A stretch of 11,608 nt of DNA from Eubacteriales bacterium (GTDB taxonomy: Bacteria; Bacillota; Clostridia; Oscillospirales; CAG-382). Shown here in pieces: positions 4,656-11,608 of this stretch. Each line of letters starts with the position of its first letter. The stretch's first letter is position 1. The notes beneath the pieces were generated by a model, which was not told where the DNA came from, did no database searches, and saw only the letters and a program-made list of their open reading frames with translations. Location of the stretch: the NCBI GenBank assembly GCA_028701715.1, contig JAQVQF010000055.1, positions 1 to 11,608 of the forward strand, written 5' to 3'. Position numbers and translations under genes: made by a program.

Positions 4656-4958
4656 ATGTCAAGTACCCTTGAAACGCTTATGATGGTTGCCTTTGGTGTA
4701 TCGTGGCCGTTTTCTCTTATCAAATCTGTAAAAGCCAGATCCACCAAAGGCAAAAGCCTGTTGTTTTTACTGCTTATCGATTTCGGCTATACCTGCGGTA
4801 TAGTATGGAAGCTGGTTGAATGGAAGGAATCCGGAGCCTTTACGTATCCCGTTGTGGTTTACATAATCAACCTGTCGATGGTTGTGGCGGATACGCTGCT
4901 TTATTTCCGGAACAAAAGGATTGAAAAATGCACGTTAGAGACTGTATCTCGGAGCTGA
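4656..4958 (+). CDS. Three-helix membrane protein resembling a PQ-loop/SemiSWEET unit
   Basis: A 100-residue hydrophobic protein with three transmembrane helices at about 7-24, 33-53 and 62-84. The first helix and loop, SWPFSLIKSVKARSTKGKS (16-34), follow the PQ-loop pattern of a helix-kinking Pro followed by a basic K-x-x-x-x-x-S-T-K-G-x-S loop. PQ-loop and SemiSWEET proteins form small membrane carriers by dimerising three-helix units, which fits this size. Substrate and true family are not certain. AGGAG is present but 15 bases from the ATG, which is rather far. The C-terminal 31 nt overlap the start of the nucleotidyltransferase gene, implying translational coupling. Confidence 0.75.
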   Translation: MSSTLETLMMVAFGVSWPFSLIKSVKARSTKGKSLLFLLLIDFGYTCGIVWKLVEWKESGAFTYPVVVYIINLSMVVADTLLYFRNKRIEKCTLETVSRS

Positions 4959-5593
4959 CCGAGGCTCTGAAGGAATTTTTCGGCTCAAGGCTTCTGTATG
5001 TCGGACTTCAGGGAAGCCACAGGCGCGGGGAAGCGACCGAAAAGAGCGATATTGACGTTATGGTCGTGTTGGACAGGCTTTTTCCGGAAGACTTGCAATC
5101 TTATAAAAATATAATTTCCCGGATGAAAAACGCCGATAAATACTGCGGCTTTATATCCGGGCAGCGTGAGCTTGCCGAATGGAACAGGCTTGAGATATGC
5201 CAGCTCACCCATGAAACCCTCGATTGCCACGGTACGCTGAAAACGCTCGTGCCTTTCTATACCGATGAGGATGTAAAAAATTATGTAAAGCTTTCGGCGG
5301 GGAATCTGTACCACGAAATATGCCACCGCTTTATATATTCCCCGTCCGAAAAAAGCATTGCAAAGCTGTCTGCGTCATATAAACAGGTGTTTTATATCCT
5401 GCAAAACAAGTATTACTTGCGTACGGGCGAATATGTGATTACAAAAAAAGAGCTGTTGACGCGCCTTCAGGGTAAAGACCTTGAAATACTTGAAACAGCG
5501 ATGAATATTAACGAAAGCTACGATACGGAAAAGGTTGAGAAGGCTTTTTTGCTGTTTTTCGACTGGTGTAAGGAAACCATAACAAATGTCTGA
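4928..5593 (+). CDS. Nucleotidyltransferase-domain protein (Pol beta-like fold, MNT type)
   Basis: A 221-residue cytoplasmic protein. Residues 24-48 contain the nucleotidyltransferase signature: a strand, G29-S30, a basic loop and S-D41-I-D43, the two Mg-binding aspartates of the hG[GS]-x(9-13)-DhDh motif. The rest (about 110-221) is mainly helical, with many Tyr and Phe, like the C-terminal domain of aminoglycoside adenylyltransferase-type or HEPN-associated enzymes. Such enzymes transfer NMP to small molecules, RNA or proteins; the target here is unknown. A resistance role cannot be read from the sequence. The ATG at 4928 lies inside the preceding gene (31-nt overlap) with AAAAGGA seven bases upstream. 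Its last 8 nt overlap the methyltransferase gene. Confidence 0.85.
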   Translation: MHVRDCISELTEALKEFFGSRLLYVGLQGSHRRGEATEKSDIDVMVVLDRLFPEDLQSYKNIISRMKNADKYCGFISGQRELAEWNRLEICQLTHETLDCHGTLKTLVPFYTDEDVKNYVKLSAGNLYHEICHRFIYSPSEKSIAKLSASYKQVFYILQNKYYLRTGEYVITKKELLTRLQGKDLEILETAMNINESYDTEKVEKAFLLFFDWCKETITNV

Positions 5594-6395
5594 AAATATC
5601 CTTATTTGCCCGGTGTGCGGAAAACCGCTTGAAAATAGCCTTGAAAAAGAAAAAAACGTCCGAAAATGCGTTTCCGGACATTCCTTTGACATAGCAAAAG
5701 ATAATTATGTAAACCTACTTGTCAGGAGCGGTACGGAAAATGCCGGCGATAACAAGGAAATGGCATTGTCACGTAAAAATTTTCTGTCAAAAGACTATTA
5801 TAAACCTCTCGCCGATGTGGTGGGGGACTTGCTCGTCACCGCGGATACGGAAACGGTACTCGATATCTGCTGCGGCGAGGGTTATTATACCTCGCAGCTG
5901 ACAAAACGTAAAAAGTGCGATTTTTACGGGTTTGACATTTCAAAGGAAATGGTGCGTCTTGCGGCAAAGCGTAGGTGCGGTGCGGAATTTTTTGCGGCCA
6001 ATCTTACCGATATTCCCGTGAGGAGCTGTTCGGTGGATTTCGCCTTTCATCTTTTTGCTCCGTTTGATAAGTATGAATTTTACAGAGTGATGAAAAAAGG
6101 CGGCACACTGGTTACCGTCATTCCCGGCAGGGAGCATCTGCTGGGATTGAAGGAGGTTCTATACGAAAATATCTATTACAATGACGAAAGCGTGACTGAT
6201 GCCGGGGAATTTACGCTTGCCGATAGGATAAGAGTCAGGGCTTCGATATCGATTGATAACAAAGAGGATATTGCTTCGCTTTTTAAAATGACACCCTATT
6301 ATTACAGTACGCCGCGCTCCGGTATTGAAAAGCTCGAAAGGACAGAGAAACTGGAAACGCCCATCGAGTTCGTACTGCTTGTGTATAAGAAATGA
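5586..6395 (+). CDS. 23S rRNA (guanine-N1)-methyltransferase, RlmA family
   Basis: A 269-residue SAM-dependent enzyme. An N-terminal zinc ribbon has ligands C8, C11, C28 and H32 (CPVCGKPL and CVSGHSFD). It is followed by the family hallmark GDNKEMALSRKNFL (54-67), where the RNA-binding module joins the Rossmann domain. SAM motif I is VLDICCGEGYYT (91-102). RlmA enzymes methylate N1 of G745 (RlmA-I) or G748 (RlmA-II/TlrB) in the 23S rRNA macrolide-binding tunnel; Gram-positives usually carry the G748 type, but the sequence alone does not decide. Length matches the family (about 270). AAGGAAA precedes the ATG. It overlaps the previous gene by 8 nt and is followed by the next ATG after 8 bases, so it is clearly in an operon. 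Confidence 0.92.
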   Translation: MSENILICPVCGKPLENSLEKEKNVRKCVSGHSFDIAKDNYVNLLVRSGTENAGDNKEMALSRKNFLSKDYYKPLADVVGDLLVTADTETVLDICCGEGYYTSQLTKRKKCDFYGFDISKEMVRLAAKRRCGAEFFAANLTDIPVRSCSVDFAFHLFAPFDKYEFYRVMKKGGTLVTVIPGREHLLGLKEVLYENIYYNDESVTDAGEFTLADRIRVRASISIDNKEDIASLFKMTPYYYSTPRSGIEKLERTEKLETPIEFVLLVYKK

Positions 6396-6403
6396 GGATA
6401 TAA

Positions 6404-7090
6404 ATGGCAACCTGGATAACGCATCTGCGTATCGCGGAAAAGCTGCTTGACAGAATCGACGGTATGACGGAAACGGAATTTGTCGTTGGCAATATGGCGC
6501 CCGACAGCGGCGTACCGAACAGGGATTGGTCGGTATTTACCCCGAACACGGAAATTTCCCACTGGAGGAAAACCGGGACAAACGGAGAAAAGCGAATTCA
6601 TATTGAGGAATACGCGCAGAAATATCTCGGTGAAGAACAAATACATTCATATAATCAAGCCCAAAAGTCATTCTATCTCGGATATTATACGCATCTGCTT
6701 TCCGATATATATTGGGCGGAATCGGTGATTGAACAGAGCAGAGTAAAATATAAAGAGATATATGAAAAAGATAAAAACGAATGTATATGGATATTGAAAG
6801 GCGACTGGTACGACCTCGACTACCTTTATCTGAAGGAAAACGGAATATTCAAGACATTTCAAATATATAAAGATTCCGAAGGCTTTAAAAATCGGTACCT
6901 TGATTTCTTTTCGGAAGACGCCTTCGACAACCGACGTGAATATATAACGAGTTTATATCTCGCCGGCAAAGACGGCATTGACAGAGAATATAAATATATG
7001 AGTAAGGAAGAAATGGAATATTTCGTGGATGAAAGCGTCTTTAAAATTATTAGAATATTAAAAAGGGAATATAAAATAGTAACAATATGA
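6404..7090 (+). CDS. Zinc-dependent phospholipase C-like protein, cytoplasmic
   Basis: A 228-residue protein with the layout of the Zn_dep_PLPC family (PF00882; phospholipase C/S1-P1 nuclease-type fold). Putative metal ligands are H7 in WITHLRIAEKLL, D34 in FVVGNMAPDS, H53 in EISHWRK, and H97 and D101 in FYLGYYTHLLSDIYW. The spacing is that of the tri-zinc centre of the family. There is no signal peptide, unlike secreted clostridial alpha-toxin, so this is one of the intracellular members whose substrate is not known. The second half (about 120-228) is rich in Tyr, Lys and Glu and probably helical. GAGGA five bases upstream fixes the start at 6404, eight bases after the methyltransferase stop. 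A role in virulence is not suggested. Confidence 0.85.
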   Translation: MATWITHLRIAEKLLDRIDGMTETEFVVGNMAPDSGVPNRDWSVFTPNTEISHWRKTGTNGEKRIHIEEYAQKYLGEEQIHSYNQAQKSFYLGYYTHLLSDIYWAESVIEQSRVKYKEIYEKDKNECIWILKGDWYDLDYLYLKENGIFKTFQIYKDSEGFKNRYLDFFSEDAFDNRREYITSLYLAGKDGIDREYKYMSKEEMEYFVDESVFKIIRILKREYKIVTI

Positions 7091-7108
7091 TAATTGGGGG
7101 TCATTATT

Positions 7109-7591
7109 ATGCCTTTTCCGACACATATAGTCGCCGCGGCGGGATATGTTTTTGACCGTAACGGCAATATGCTTTTGGTAAAAACACACAACCGAGGCTG
7201 GGATTGCACGGGCGGACAGGTCGAAGCCGGAGAAAGCCTTGAGGAAGGCGTATTGCGCGAAATTATGGAGGAAAGCGGCATCACCGCGGAAATCAAATGC
7301 CTTTGCGGCGTTTATTCCAATGTGGGTCAGTTTTTGTACTACGACGGCGTGACCAACGTGCCGACTAAGGTGATGTTTGATTTTATCTGCGAATACGTTT
7401 CCGGCGATTGCAGGACATCCGATGAAACCGGCGAGGTGATATGGGTACCGAAAACAAAGGTGATGGACTATGTCACCATGCCGGTATTGCGTTACAGATT
7501 TGAAAGGATACTTAATTTTTCCGGCAAGGTGACCTATGCTTCTTATATAACAAAGCCGGAATTCAAGTTGCTTTCGGAAAGGTACATATAA
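7109..7591 (+). CDS. Nudix hydrolase
   Basis: A 160-residue enzyme of the Nudix family, which hydrolyses nucleoside diphosphates linked to another group using Mg2+. The complete Nudix box G-x5-E-x7-R-E-x2-E-E-x-G is at residues 36-57 (G36, E42, R50, E51, E54, E55, G57). The preceding strands include AAGYVFDRNGNMLLV (10-24). Substrate is not predictable; MutT-like 8-oxo-dGTP or other NDP-X compounds are possible. I chose ATG 7109 because a GGGGGT ribosome binding site sits eight bases upstream; an in-frame TTG at 7094 overlaps that site and would add five residues. The gene follows the phospholipase-like gene by 18 bases and is probably in the same transcript. Confidence 0.93.
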   Translation: MPFPTHIVAAAGYVFDRNGNMLLVKTHNRGWDCTGGQVEAGESLEEGVLREIMEESGITAEIKCLCGVYSNVGQFLYYDGVTNVPTKVMFDFICEYVSGDCRTSDETGEVIWVPKTKVMDYVTMPVLRYRFERILNFSGKVTYASYITKPEFKLLSERYI

Positions 7592-7644
7592 TATAAAGGT
7601 TATACATTATATTTAATAAGACAATCGAAGGGAAGAACGGCACA

Positions 7645-8136
7645 ATGCGTTGCGTCGAGATTGATAAGGTTCAGTTCTGGCAGACCAAGGCATCCATATT
7701 AATATTGCCGTTTGCGGCGGCGGTGTGCACGGGTGCGTTTTTCGGCGGTAATTTTAAGAAAGAAACGCTTAGACAAACCGATTTCTGGTGGTGGTTTTCC
7801 GCGATGATACTCGTTCTCATATGCCGGAGATATTATAAAACCGCCTCAAAAATAGGTATTGTCTGCGGTGTCGCGGTCTGCGCGGTTGTCGGATTGCTTG
7901 TGACGGAAAACTTTATCGGTATCCGGTTTATCGAATGGTCAATATACGCCGGGGTGATAACCGCCATGTTTTTGCTTTCGTTCCTTCCGGTATTGGAATT
8001 TTTCGAATATAAACCCATTCCGGTGCTTATAGCGCAATATCTTATATTTTCGTTAATAGCGCTGTGCTTTGTGATGATAGCCGCATATCTGATAACGGCA
8101 GTAATATATATCACATTATTAATGATATATAACTGA
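7645..8136 (+). CDS. Unrecognised multi-spanning membrane protein
   Basis: A 163-residue very hydrophobic protein with about five transmembrane helices, roughly 16-34, 48-61, 69-87, 97-118 and a long hydrophobic stretch at 126-160 that may hold one or two. A WWWF cluster begins the second helix (48-51). I do not recognise a family. The start at ATG 7645 has GAAGGGAAG about ten bases upstream. It lies 53 bases after the Nudix gene, where a weak promoter-like pair (TTGCTT 7568-7573, 18 bases, TATAAA 7592-7597) is possible. It ends 50 bases before the ABC exporter genes; small membrane genes beside exporters are sometimes accessory factors, but nothing in the sequence proves a link. Confidence 0.75.
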   Translation: MRCVEIDKVQFWQTKASILILPFAAAVCTGAFFGGNFKKETLRQTDFWWWFSAMILVLICRRYYKTASKIGIVCGVAVCAVVGLLVTENFIGIRFIEWSIYAGVITAMFLLSFLPVLEFFEYKPIPVLIAQYLIFSLIALCFVMIAAYLITAVIYITLLMIYN

Positions 8137-8170
8137 TATATATAATCCGGATATTCAAAAAAATCAAGTA

Positions 8171-8176
8171 AGGTGA
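8171..8176 (+). promoter_or_regulatory. Ribosome binding site supporting a TTG start
   Basis: AGGTGA lies ten bases before TTG 8187. The encoded MKKLYFYIKPL matches the normal amino-terminus of this ABC subfamily just before the first membrane helix, so TTG is very likely the real start. Confidence 0.65.
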
Positions 8177-8186
8177 AGCTGTAAAA

Positions 8187-9899
8187 TTGAAAAAACTGTA
8201 TTTTTATATCAAGCCCCTTGTTCCCATGATGTCGGCGGGGCTTGCGATTAAGTTTTTGGGCACTATGATGGACCTTGTCATACCCTCCGTATTGGCAGTG
8301 ATAATCGACGATTATACCAAGCGGGGGATGGAAGGGAAGATATATCTTTGGGGCGGTATAATGGTGCTGTGCGCCGTTGTATCGGTGATTTCCAATATAG
8401 TCGCCAATCGTTTTGCGGCGATATCCTCCGGCAGGATAACCAAAAGCATAAGGCATGATCTTTTTGCCAAAATATCCTGTCTTTCCGCAAGACAGACGGA
8501 CAGGCTCACCATTCCTTCGCTTATTTCACGCCTTACATCGGATACCTATAATATAAACCATATGCTTTCCCGTATGCAGAGGTTTGGAGTACGCGGGCCA
8601 ATACTGCTGATAGGCGGTATTATAATTACCCTTACGCTCGATCCCGTGCTTACTCTTATCCTTGTGGCGATGCTGCCGTTTATCGCGGTTATCGTTTTCT
8701 TTGTCACAAAAGCAAGCATTCCGGTATATACAAGCGTACAGGAAGCTCTCGACAAGCTCACCCGCACCGTACAGGAAAACTTTTCGGGCGTACGCGTCGT
8801 TAAGGCTCTTTCAAAAACGGAATACGAAAAGAACAAGTTTGAAGCGGACAATTCTGACCTGAATACAAAGGAACGCAAGGCCGGCCTAATTATGTCCGTC
8901 ACCAATCCCTCGGCAACCGTTATTTTAAACGTCGGCTTGACGCTGGTGGTGCTTGCCGGCGCTTTTCGTTCGAATTCCGGGCTGACAACACCGGGTGTTA
9001 TTATCGCTTTTCAAACCTATTTCACAATAATGCTCAACGCCATGCTCGGTATAACAAATGTGTTTGTTATGTACACAAAGGGAGCGGCTTCCGCAAAGCG
9101 CGTTGCCGAGGTGCTTGACGAACCCGACGATATTGCATATACAGCGGGTGTTACGGAAGACAGCCCTTATCATGTCGAATTCCGTAACGTCACGTTTTCC
9201 TATAATAAAACCGAACCCAATTTAAAAAACATAAGCTTTGCCCTCCGCCGCGGGCAGACGCTGGGCATTATAGGCGCCACGGGCAGCGGCAAGACGACAA
9301 TTATTAATCTTTTAAACCGTTTTTACGATCCGGACGAGGGCGAAATATTAATCGACGGAAGGAATATAAGGAGCATACCCAACGGTGAATTCAGAGCGAA
9401 GTTCGGCAACGCCTTTCAGAGCGATTTTATGGTGGCGGCGGGTATCGGCGAAAATATAAGCTATTACAGGGATATACCCGCGGAAAAGCTGGCGCTTGCC
9501 GCGGATCACGCCTCGGCATCGGAATTTATCAACGCCTATTCCGACGGTATGAAGCATATGGTTTCCCCACGGGGCGGCAATCTTTCGGGCGGTCAGAAGC
9601 AGAGGCTGCTGATATCACGCGCGCTCGCGGGCGAACCGGAAATATTGGCGCTCGACGACGCCTCGTCGGCGCTTGACTACAAAACCGATTCCAACCTCCG
9701 CAGAGCGCTGCATGAAAACTACGCCGACACCACAAAGCTGATCGTTACACAGCGGATTTCCTCCATACGCCACGCCGACATCATCCTTGTGCTCGACGAC
9801 GGCGAGGTGATAGGTCAGGGCTGCCATAACGAGCTGGTAAAAGGCTGCGAGACCTACAGGATTATCGCGCAAACGCAGATGGGGGAAAACGGCGTATGA
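8187..9899 (+). CDS. ABC exporter half-transporter, degenerate-site subunit of a heterodimer
   Basis: A 570-residue membrane protein with an N-terminal type IV (exporter-type) transmembrane domain (about 1-310, six helices) and a C-terminal nucleotide-binding domain. Walker A is GATGSGKTT (363-371, K369), the Q-loop Gln is Q411, the signature LSGGQKQR is at 466-473, and Walker B has D490. The catalytic Glu after Walker B is replaced by Asp (D491), and the switch His by Gln (Q522 in VTQR). These two changes are the hallmark of the degenerate-site partner in asymmetric exporters such as TM287/288, BmrCD and LmrCD. Its intact LSGGQ would complete the active site of the other subunit. Substrate is unknown; multidrug or lipid export is typical. 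The start is TTG. It overlaps the partner gene by ATGA. Confidence 0.95.
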   Translation: MKKLYFYIKPLVPMMSAGLAIKFLGTMMDLVIPSVLAVIIDDYTKRGMEGKIYLWGGIMVLCAVVSVISNIVANRFAAISSGRITKSIRHDLFAKISCLSARQTDRLTIPSLISRLTSDTYNINHMLSRMQRFGVRGPILLIGGIIITLTLDPVLTLILVAMLPFIAVIVFFVTKASIPVYTSVQEALDKLTRTVQENFSGVRVVKALSKTEYEKNKFEADNSDLNTKERKAGLIMSVTNPSATVILNVGLTLVVLAGAFRSNSGLTTPGVIIAFQTYFTIMLNAMLGITNVFVMYTKGAASAKRVAEVLDEPDDIAYTAGVTEDSPYHVEFRNVTFSYNKTEPNLKNISFALRRGQTLGIIGATGSGKTTIINLLNRFYDPDEGEILIDGRNIRSIPNGEFRAKFGNAFQSDFMVAAGIGENISYYRDIPAEKLALAADHASASEFINAYSDGMKHMVSPRGGNLSGGQKQRLLISRALAGEPEILALDDASSALDYKTDSNLRRALHENYADTTKLIVTQRISSIRHADIILVLDDGEVIGQGCHNELVKGCETYRIIAQTQMGENGV

Positions 9900-11608
9900 A
9901 CAGTATGGGGAATATAGGCGGCGGCCGCTTGACCAGAGGGGAAAACAACGGAGACAGAAGGAATAATTCGGGTACAAAACCCAAAAAGAAATATATATTG
10001 CTGCGCCTCTGGAAATATCTGTATAGGTATAAATTTACTCTTTTAACGGCGTTTGTTCTTGTAATGGCATCCAATCTTCTTGTGCTGTGGGGTCCTTCGC
10101 TTTCCGGCAAGGCGATAAACGCCATGGGCTTGGGCAAGGGCGACACCGATTTCGATACGGTCTATTATTATATAACTCTGATGCTGGTATTTTACATTTT
10201 ATCCGCGCTGCTTTCGTATGTGCTTGCCGGAATAATGATTATCCTTTCCAAAAAGGTTGTTTACAGGATGAGAAAGGATGTGTTTGAAAGGCTTGTCACG
10301 CTGCCGGTAGGCTTTTTCGACAAACATCAGGCCGGGGATATAATCAGCGTTATTTCCTATGATATCGACACGGTTAACCAGTCGCTGTCGTCCGACCTGC
10401 TGCAGGTATGCAAATCGGTCATAACCGTGACGGGCTCGCTGGTGGCGATGCTTTATATCGCTCCGCTTTTGGTGCTCGTATTTGCGGTTACCATACCTTT
10501 GTCGGTGATTTTTACGAAAATAATAACCAAAAAGGTGCGACCGTTATACCGTGAACGTTCCGCCAAGCTCGGCGAACTGAACGGCTTTGTCGAGGAAATG
10601 ACCGCCGGTCAGAAGACCACAAAAGCGTATAACCGCGAGGAACAGATTATAAACGGGTTCGACATCAAAAACGAAGCGGCAGTGCAAGCCTACACCAAGG
10701 CGGAATATTACGGCACCGTCATTGGTCCGGGTGTTAACTTTATTAACAATCTGTCGCTTGCCATGGTATCCGTTTTCGGCGTGCTGATGTATCTCAACGG
10801 AGGTATAAGCATAGGCGGCATTTCGGCATTTGTTCAATATTCGCGTAAATTTTCGGGTCCTATCAATGAAACGGCGAATATTATCGGTGATTTTCAATCG
10901 GCTTTCGCCGCGGCGGAAAGGGTATTCAGTCTTATCGACGCCGAACCCGAAAAAGCCGACAAAGCCGGCGCCGGGGATTTGGTTGCGGTAAACGGCTGTG
11001 TCGAGCTTAAAAATGTTAAATTCGGCTATACCGCCGACAGGGTTATTATTCACGATCTCAATCTGAGAGCCGACAGGGGAAACCTTATAGCAATAGTAGG
11101 ACCCACCGGAGCGGGGAAAACCACCGTTGTCAATCTGCTAATGAGGTTTTATGACGTAAATTCCGGGGATATTTCCATAGACGGCGAATCCGTATATGAT
11201 GTCACCCGTTCGTCCCTGCGTTCCGCTTATACGATGGTGCTTCAGGACACCTGGCTGTTTTACGGCACGGTGTATGAAAATGTGGCATACGGCAAGAAAA
11301 ACGTCACCATGGAGGAAGTCGTGACGGCCTGTAAGGCGGCAAGAATACACAGCTTTATATCAAGGCTTCCTCAGGGCTACAATACTGTTCTCAGCGATAA
11401 CGGAATTAATATATCCAAAGGACAGAAGCAGCTTTTAACCATAGCCAGAGCGATGCTTCTCGATTCGAAAATGCTGATCCTCAACGAAGCGACCTCCAAC
11501 GTCGACACCAGGACGGAGCAGAGGATACAGGGAGCCATGCGTTCGCTCATGAAGGGGAAAACCTGTTTTGTGATAGCCCACAGGCTTTCCACCATACAGA
11601 ACGCCGAT
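9896..11608 (+). CDS. ABC exporter half-transporter, partner subunit, cut by right edge
   Basis: The open frame from ATG 9896 has 571 codons and no stop, ending inside the nucleotide-binding domain just after the switch loop; perhaps 40-60 residues are missing. It has a polar Gly/Asn/Arg/Lys-rich cytoplasmic N-terminal extension (1-32), usual for this partner type, then six membrane helices. Walker A is GPTGAGKTT (402-410, K408), the signature position reads ISKGQ (506-510) rather than LSGGQ, and the switch His is present (H562 in VIAHRLST). The catalytic Glu is present (E531), but the Walker B Asp is Asn (N530 in MLILNEATSNVD), an unusual change at a Mg-coordinating position. Start overlaps the first subunit's stop as ATGA, so translation is coupled and the two proteins form a heterodimer. 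Confidence 0.95.
   Translation, partial: MNSMGNIGGGRLTRGENNGDRRNNSGTKPKKKYILLRLWKYLYRYKFTLLTAFVLVMASNLLVLWGPSLSGKAINAMGLGKGDTDFDTVYYYITLMLVFYILSALLSYVLAGIMIILSKKVVYRMRKDVFERLVTLPVGFFDKHQAGDIISVISYDIDTVNQSLSSDLLQVCKSVITVTGSLVAMLYIAPLLVLVFAVTIPLSVIFTKIITKKVRPLYRERSAKLGELNGFVEEMTAGQKTTKAYNREEQIINGFDIKNEAAVQAYTKAEYYGTVIGPGVNFINNLSLAMVSVFGVLMYLNGGISIGGISAFVQYSRKFSGPINETANIIGDFQSAFAAAERVFSLIDAEPEKADKAGAGDLVAVNGCVELKNVKFGYTADRVIIHDLNLRADRGNLIAIVGPTGAGKTTVVNLLMRFYDVNSGDISIDGESVYDVTRSSLRSAYTMVLQDTWLFYGTVYENVAYGKKNVTMEEVVTACKAARIHSFISRLPQGYNTVLSDNGINISKGQKQLLTIARAMLLDSKMLILNEATSNVDTRTEQRIQGAMRSLMKGKTCFVIAHRLSTIQNAD

Noticed and set aside
7094..7108. TTG start for the Nudix protein
   Set aside because: The TTG overlaps the GGGGGT that serves as ribosome binding site for ATG 7109, and nothing precedes it as its own site.
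4928..7591. Defence island or toxin-antitoxin reading of the nucleotidyltransferase region
   Set aside because: The nucleotidyltransferase has no separate HEPN partner gene, and the neighbours are housekeeping-type enzymes (rRNA methyltransferase, Nudix) with no nuclease, helicase or mobile-element marks.
7833..8456. 207-residue minus-strand open frame
   Set aside because: It runs opposite to the membrane-protein and ABC genes, crosses their boundary, has His/Tyr/Asn-biased composition and no ribosome binding site; it is a shadow frame.
10544..11053. 169-residue minus-strand open frame
   Set aside because: Antisense to the second ABC subunit, whose domains continue uninterrupted through it; no family resemblance or start signals.

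Overview
The window looks like chromosomal DNA of a low-to-moderate-GC Firmicute, most likely a member of the Clostridia. The grounds are: strong AGGAGG-type ribosome binding sites, near-consensus sigma-A promoters, a CIRCE (HrcA) heat-shock operator, Ctc-type ribosomal protein L25, a DUF2975/YozG-type membrane protein-regulator pair, a small DUF6472-like cysteine protein, and a BmrCD/TM287-288-like heterodimeric ABC exporter. No rRNA, tRNA, CRISPR array, transposase, integrase or phage gene is visible. This reads as ordinary chromosome and I do not see a clear undescribed multi-gene system.

Layout. (1) 1-199: N-terminal end of an unrecognised minus-strand gene that runs off the left edge, with its own promoter. 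(2) 305-1013: an Hsp20 chaperone gene behind a CIRCE element, ended by a GC-rich palindromic terminator. (3) 1012-3257, minus strand: a probable operon of ribosomal protein L25 (Ctc), an unrecognised protein with an SH3/Tudor-like N-terminus, and a GNAT acetyltransferase. It is read from a promoter at 3229-3257 through a leader holding a strong terminator hairpin, so possibly controlled by attenuation. (4) 3371-4309: a terminator reusing the Hsp20 terminator palindrome, then a promoter with palindromic candidate operators driving a DUF2975 membrane protein and a small XRE-family regulator, closed by a textbook terminator. (5) 4321-11608: a tightly packed plus-strand series of DUF6472-like protein, PQ-loop-like membrane protein, nucleotidyltransferase, RlmA-family 23S rRNA methyltransferase, zinc-dependent phospholipase C-like protein, Nudix hydrolase, unknown membrane protein and two ABC exporter half-transporters, the second cut by the right edge. 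Gene overlaps (31, 8 and 4 nt) and short gaps suggest co-transcription of at least the first six, although their functions do not form one obvious pathway.

Main points for a second look. The second ABC subunit has Asn where the Walker B Asp should be, while its partner carries the usual degenerate catalytic residues. The DUF2975 gene appears to have a one-base frameshift or a leader peptide at its start. The L25 mRNA leader contains an intrinsic terminator. An identical 17-bp terminator palindrome occurs twice in 2.4 kb. Palindromic TATCGT/ACGATA motifs at the YozG-type promoter look like an autoregulatory operator.
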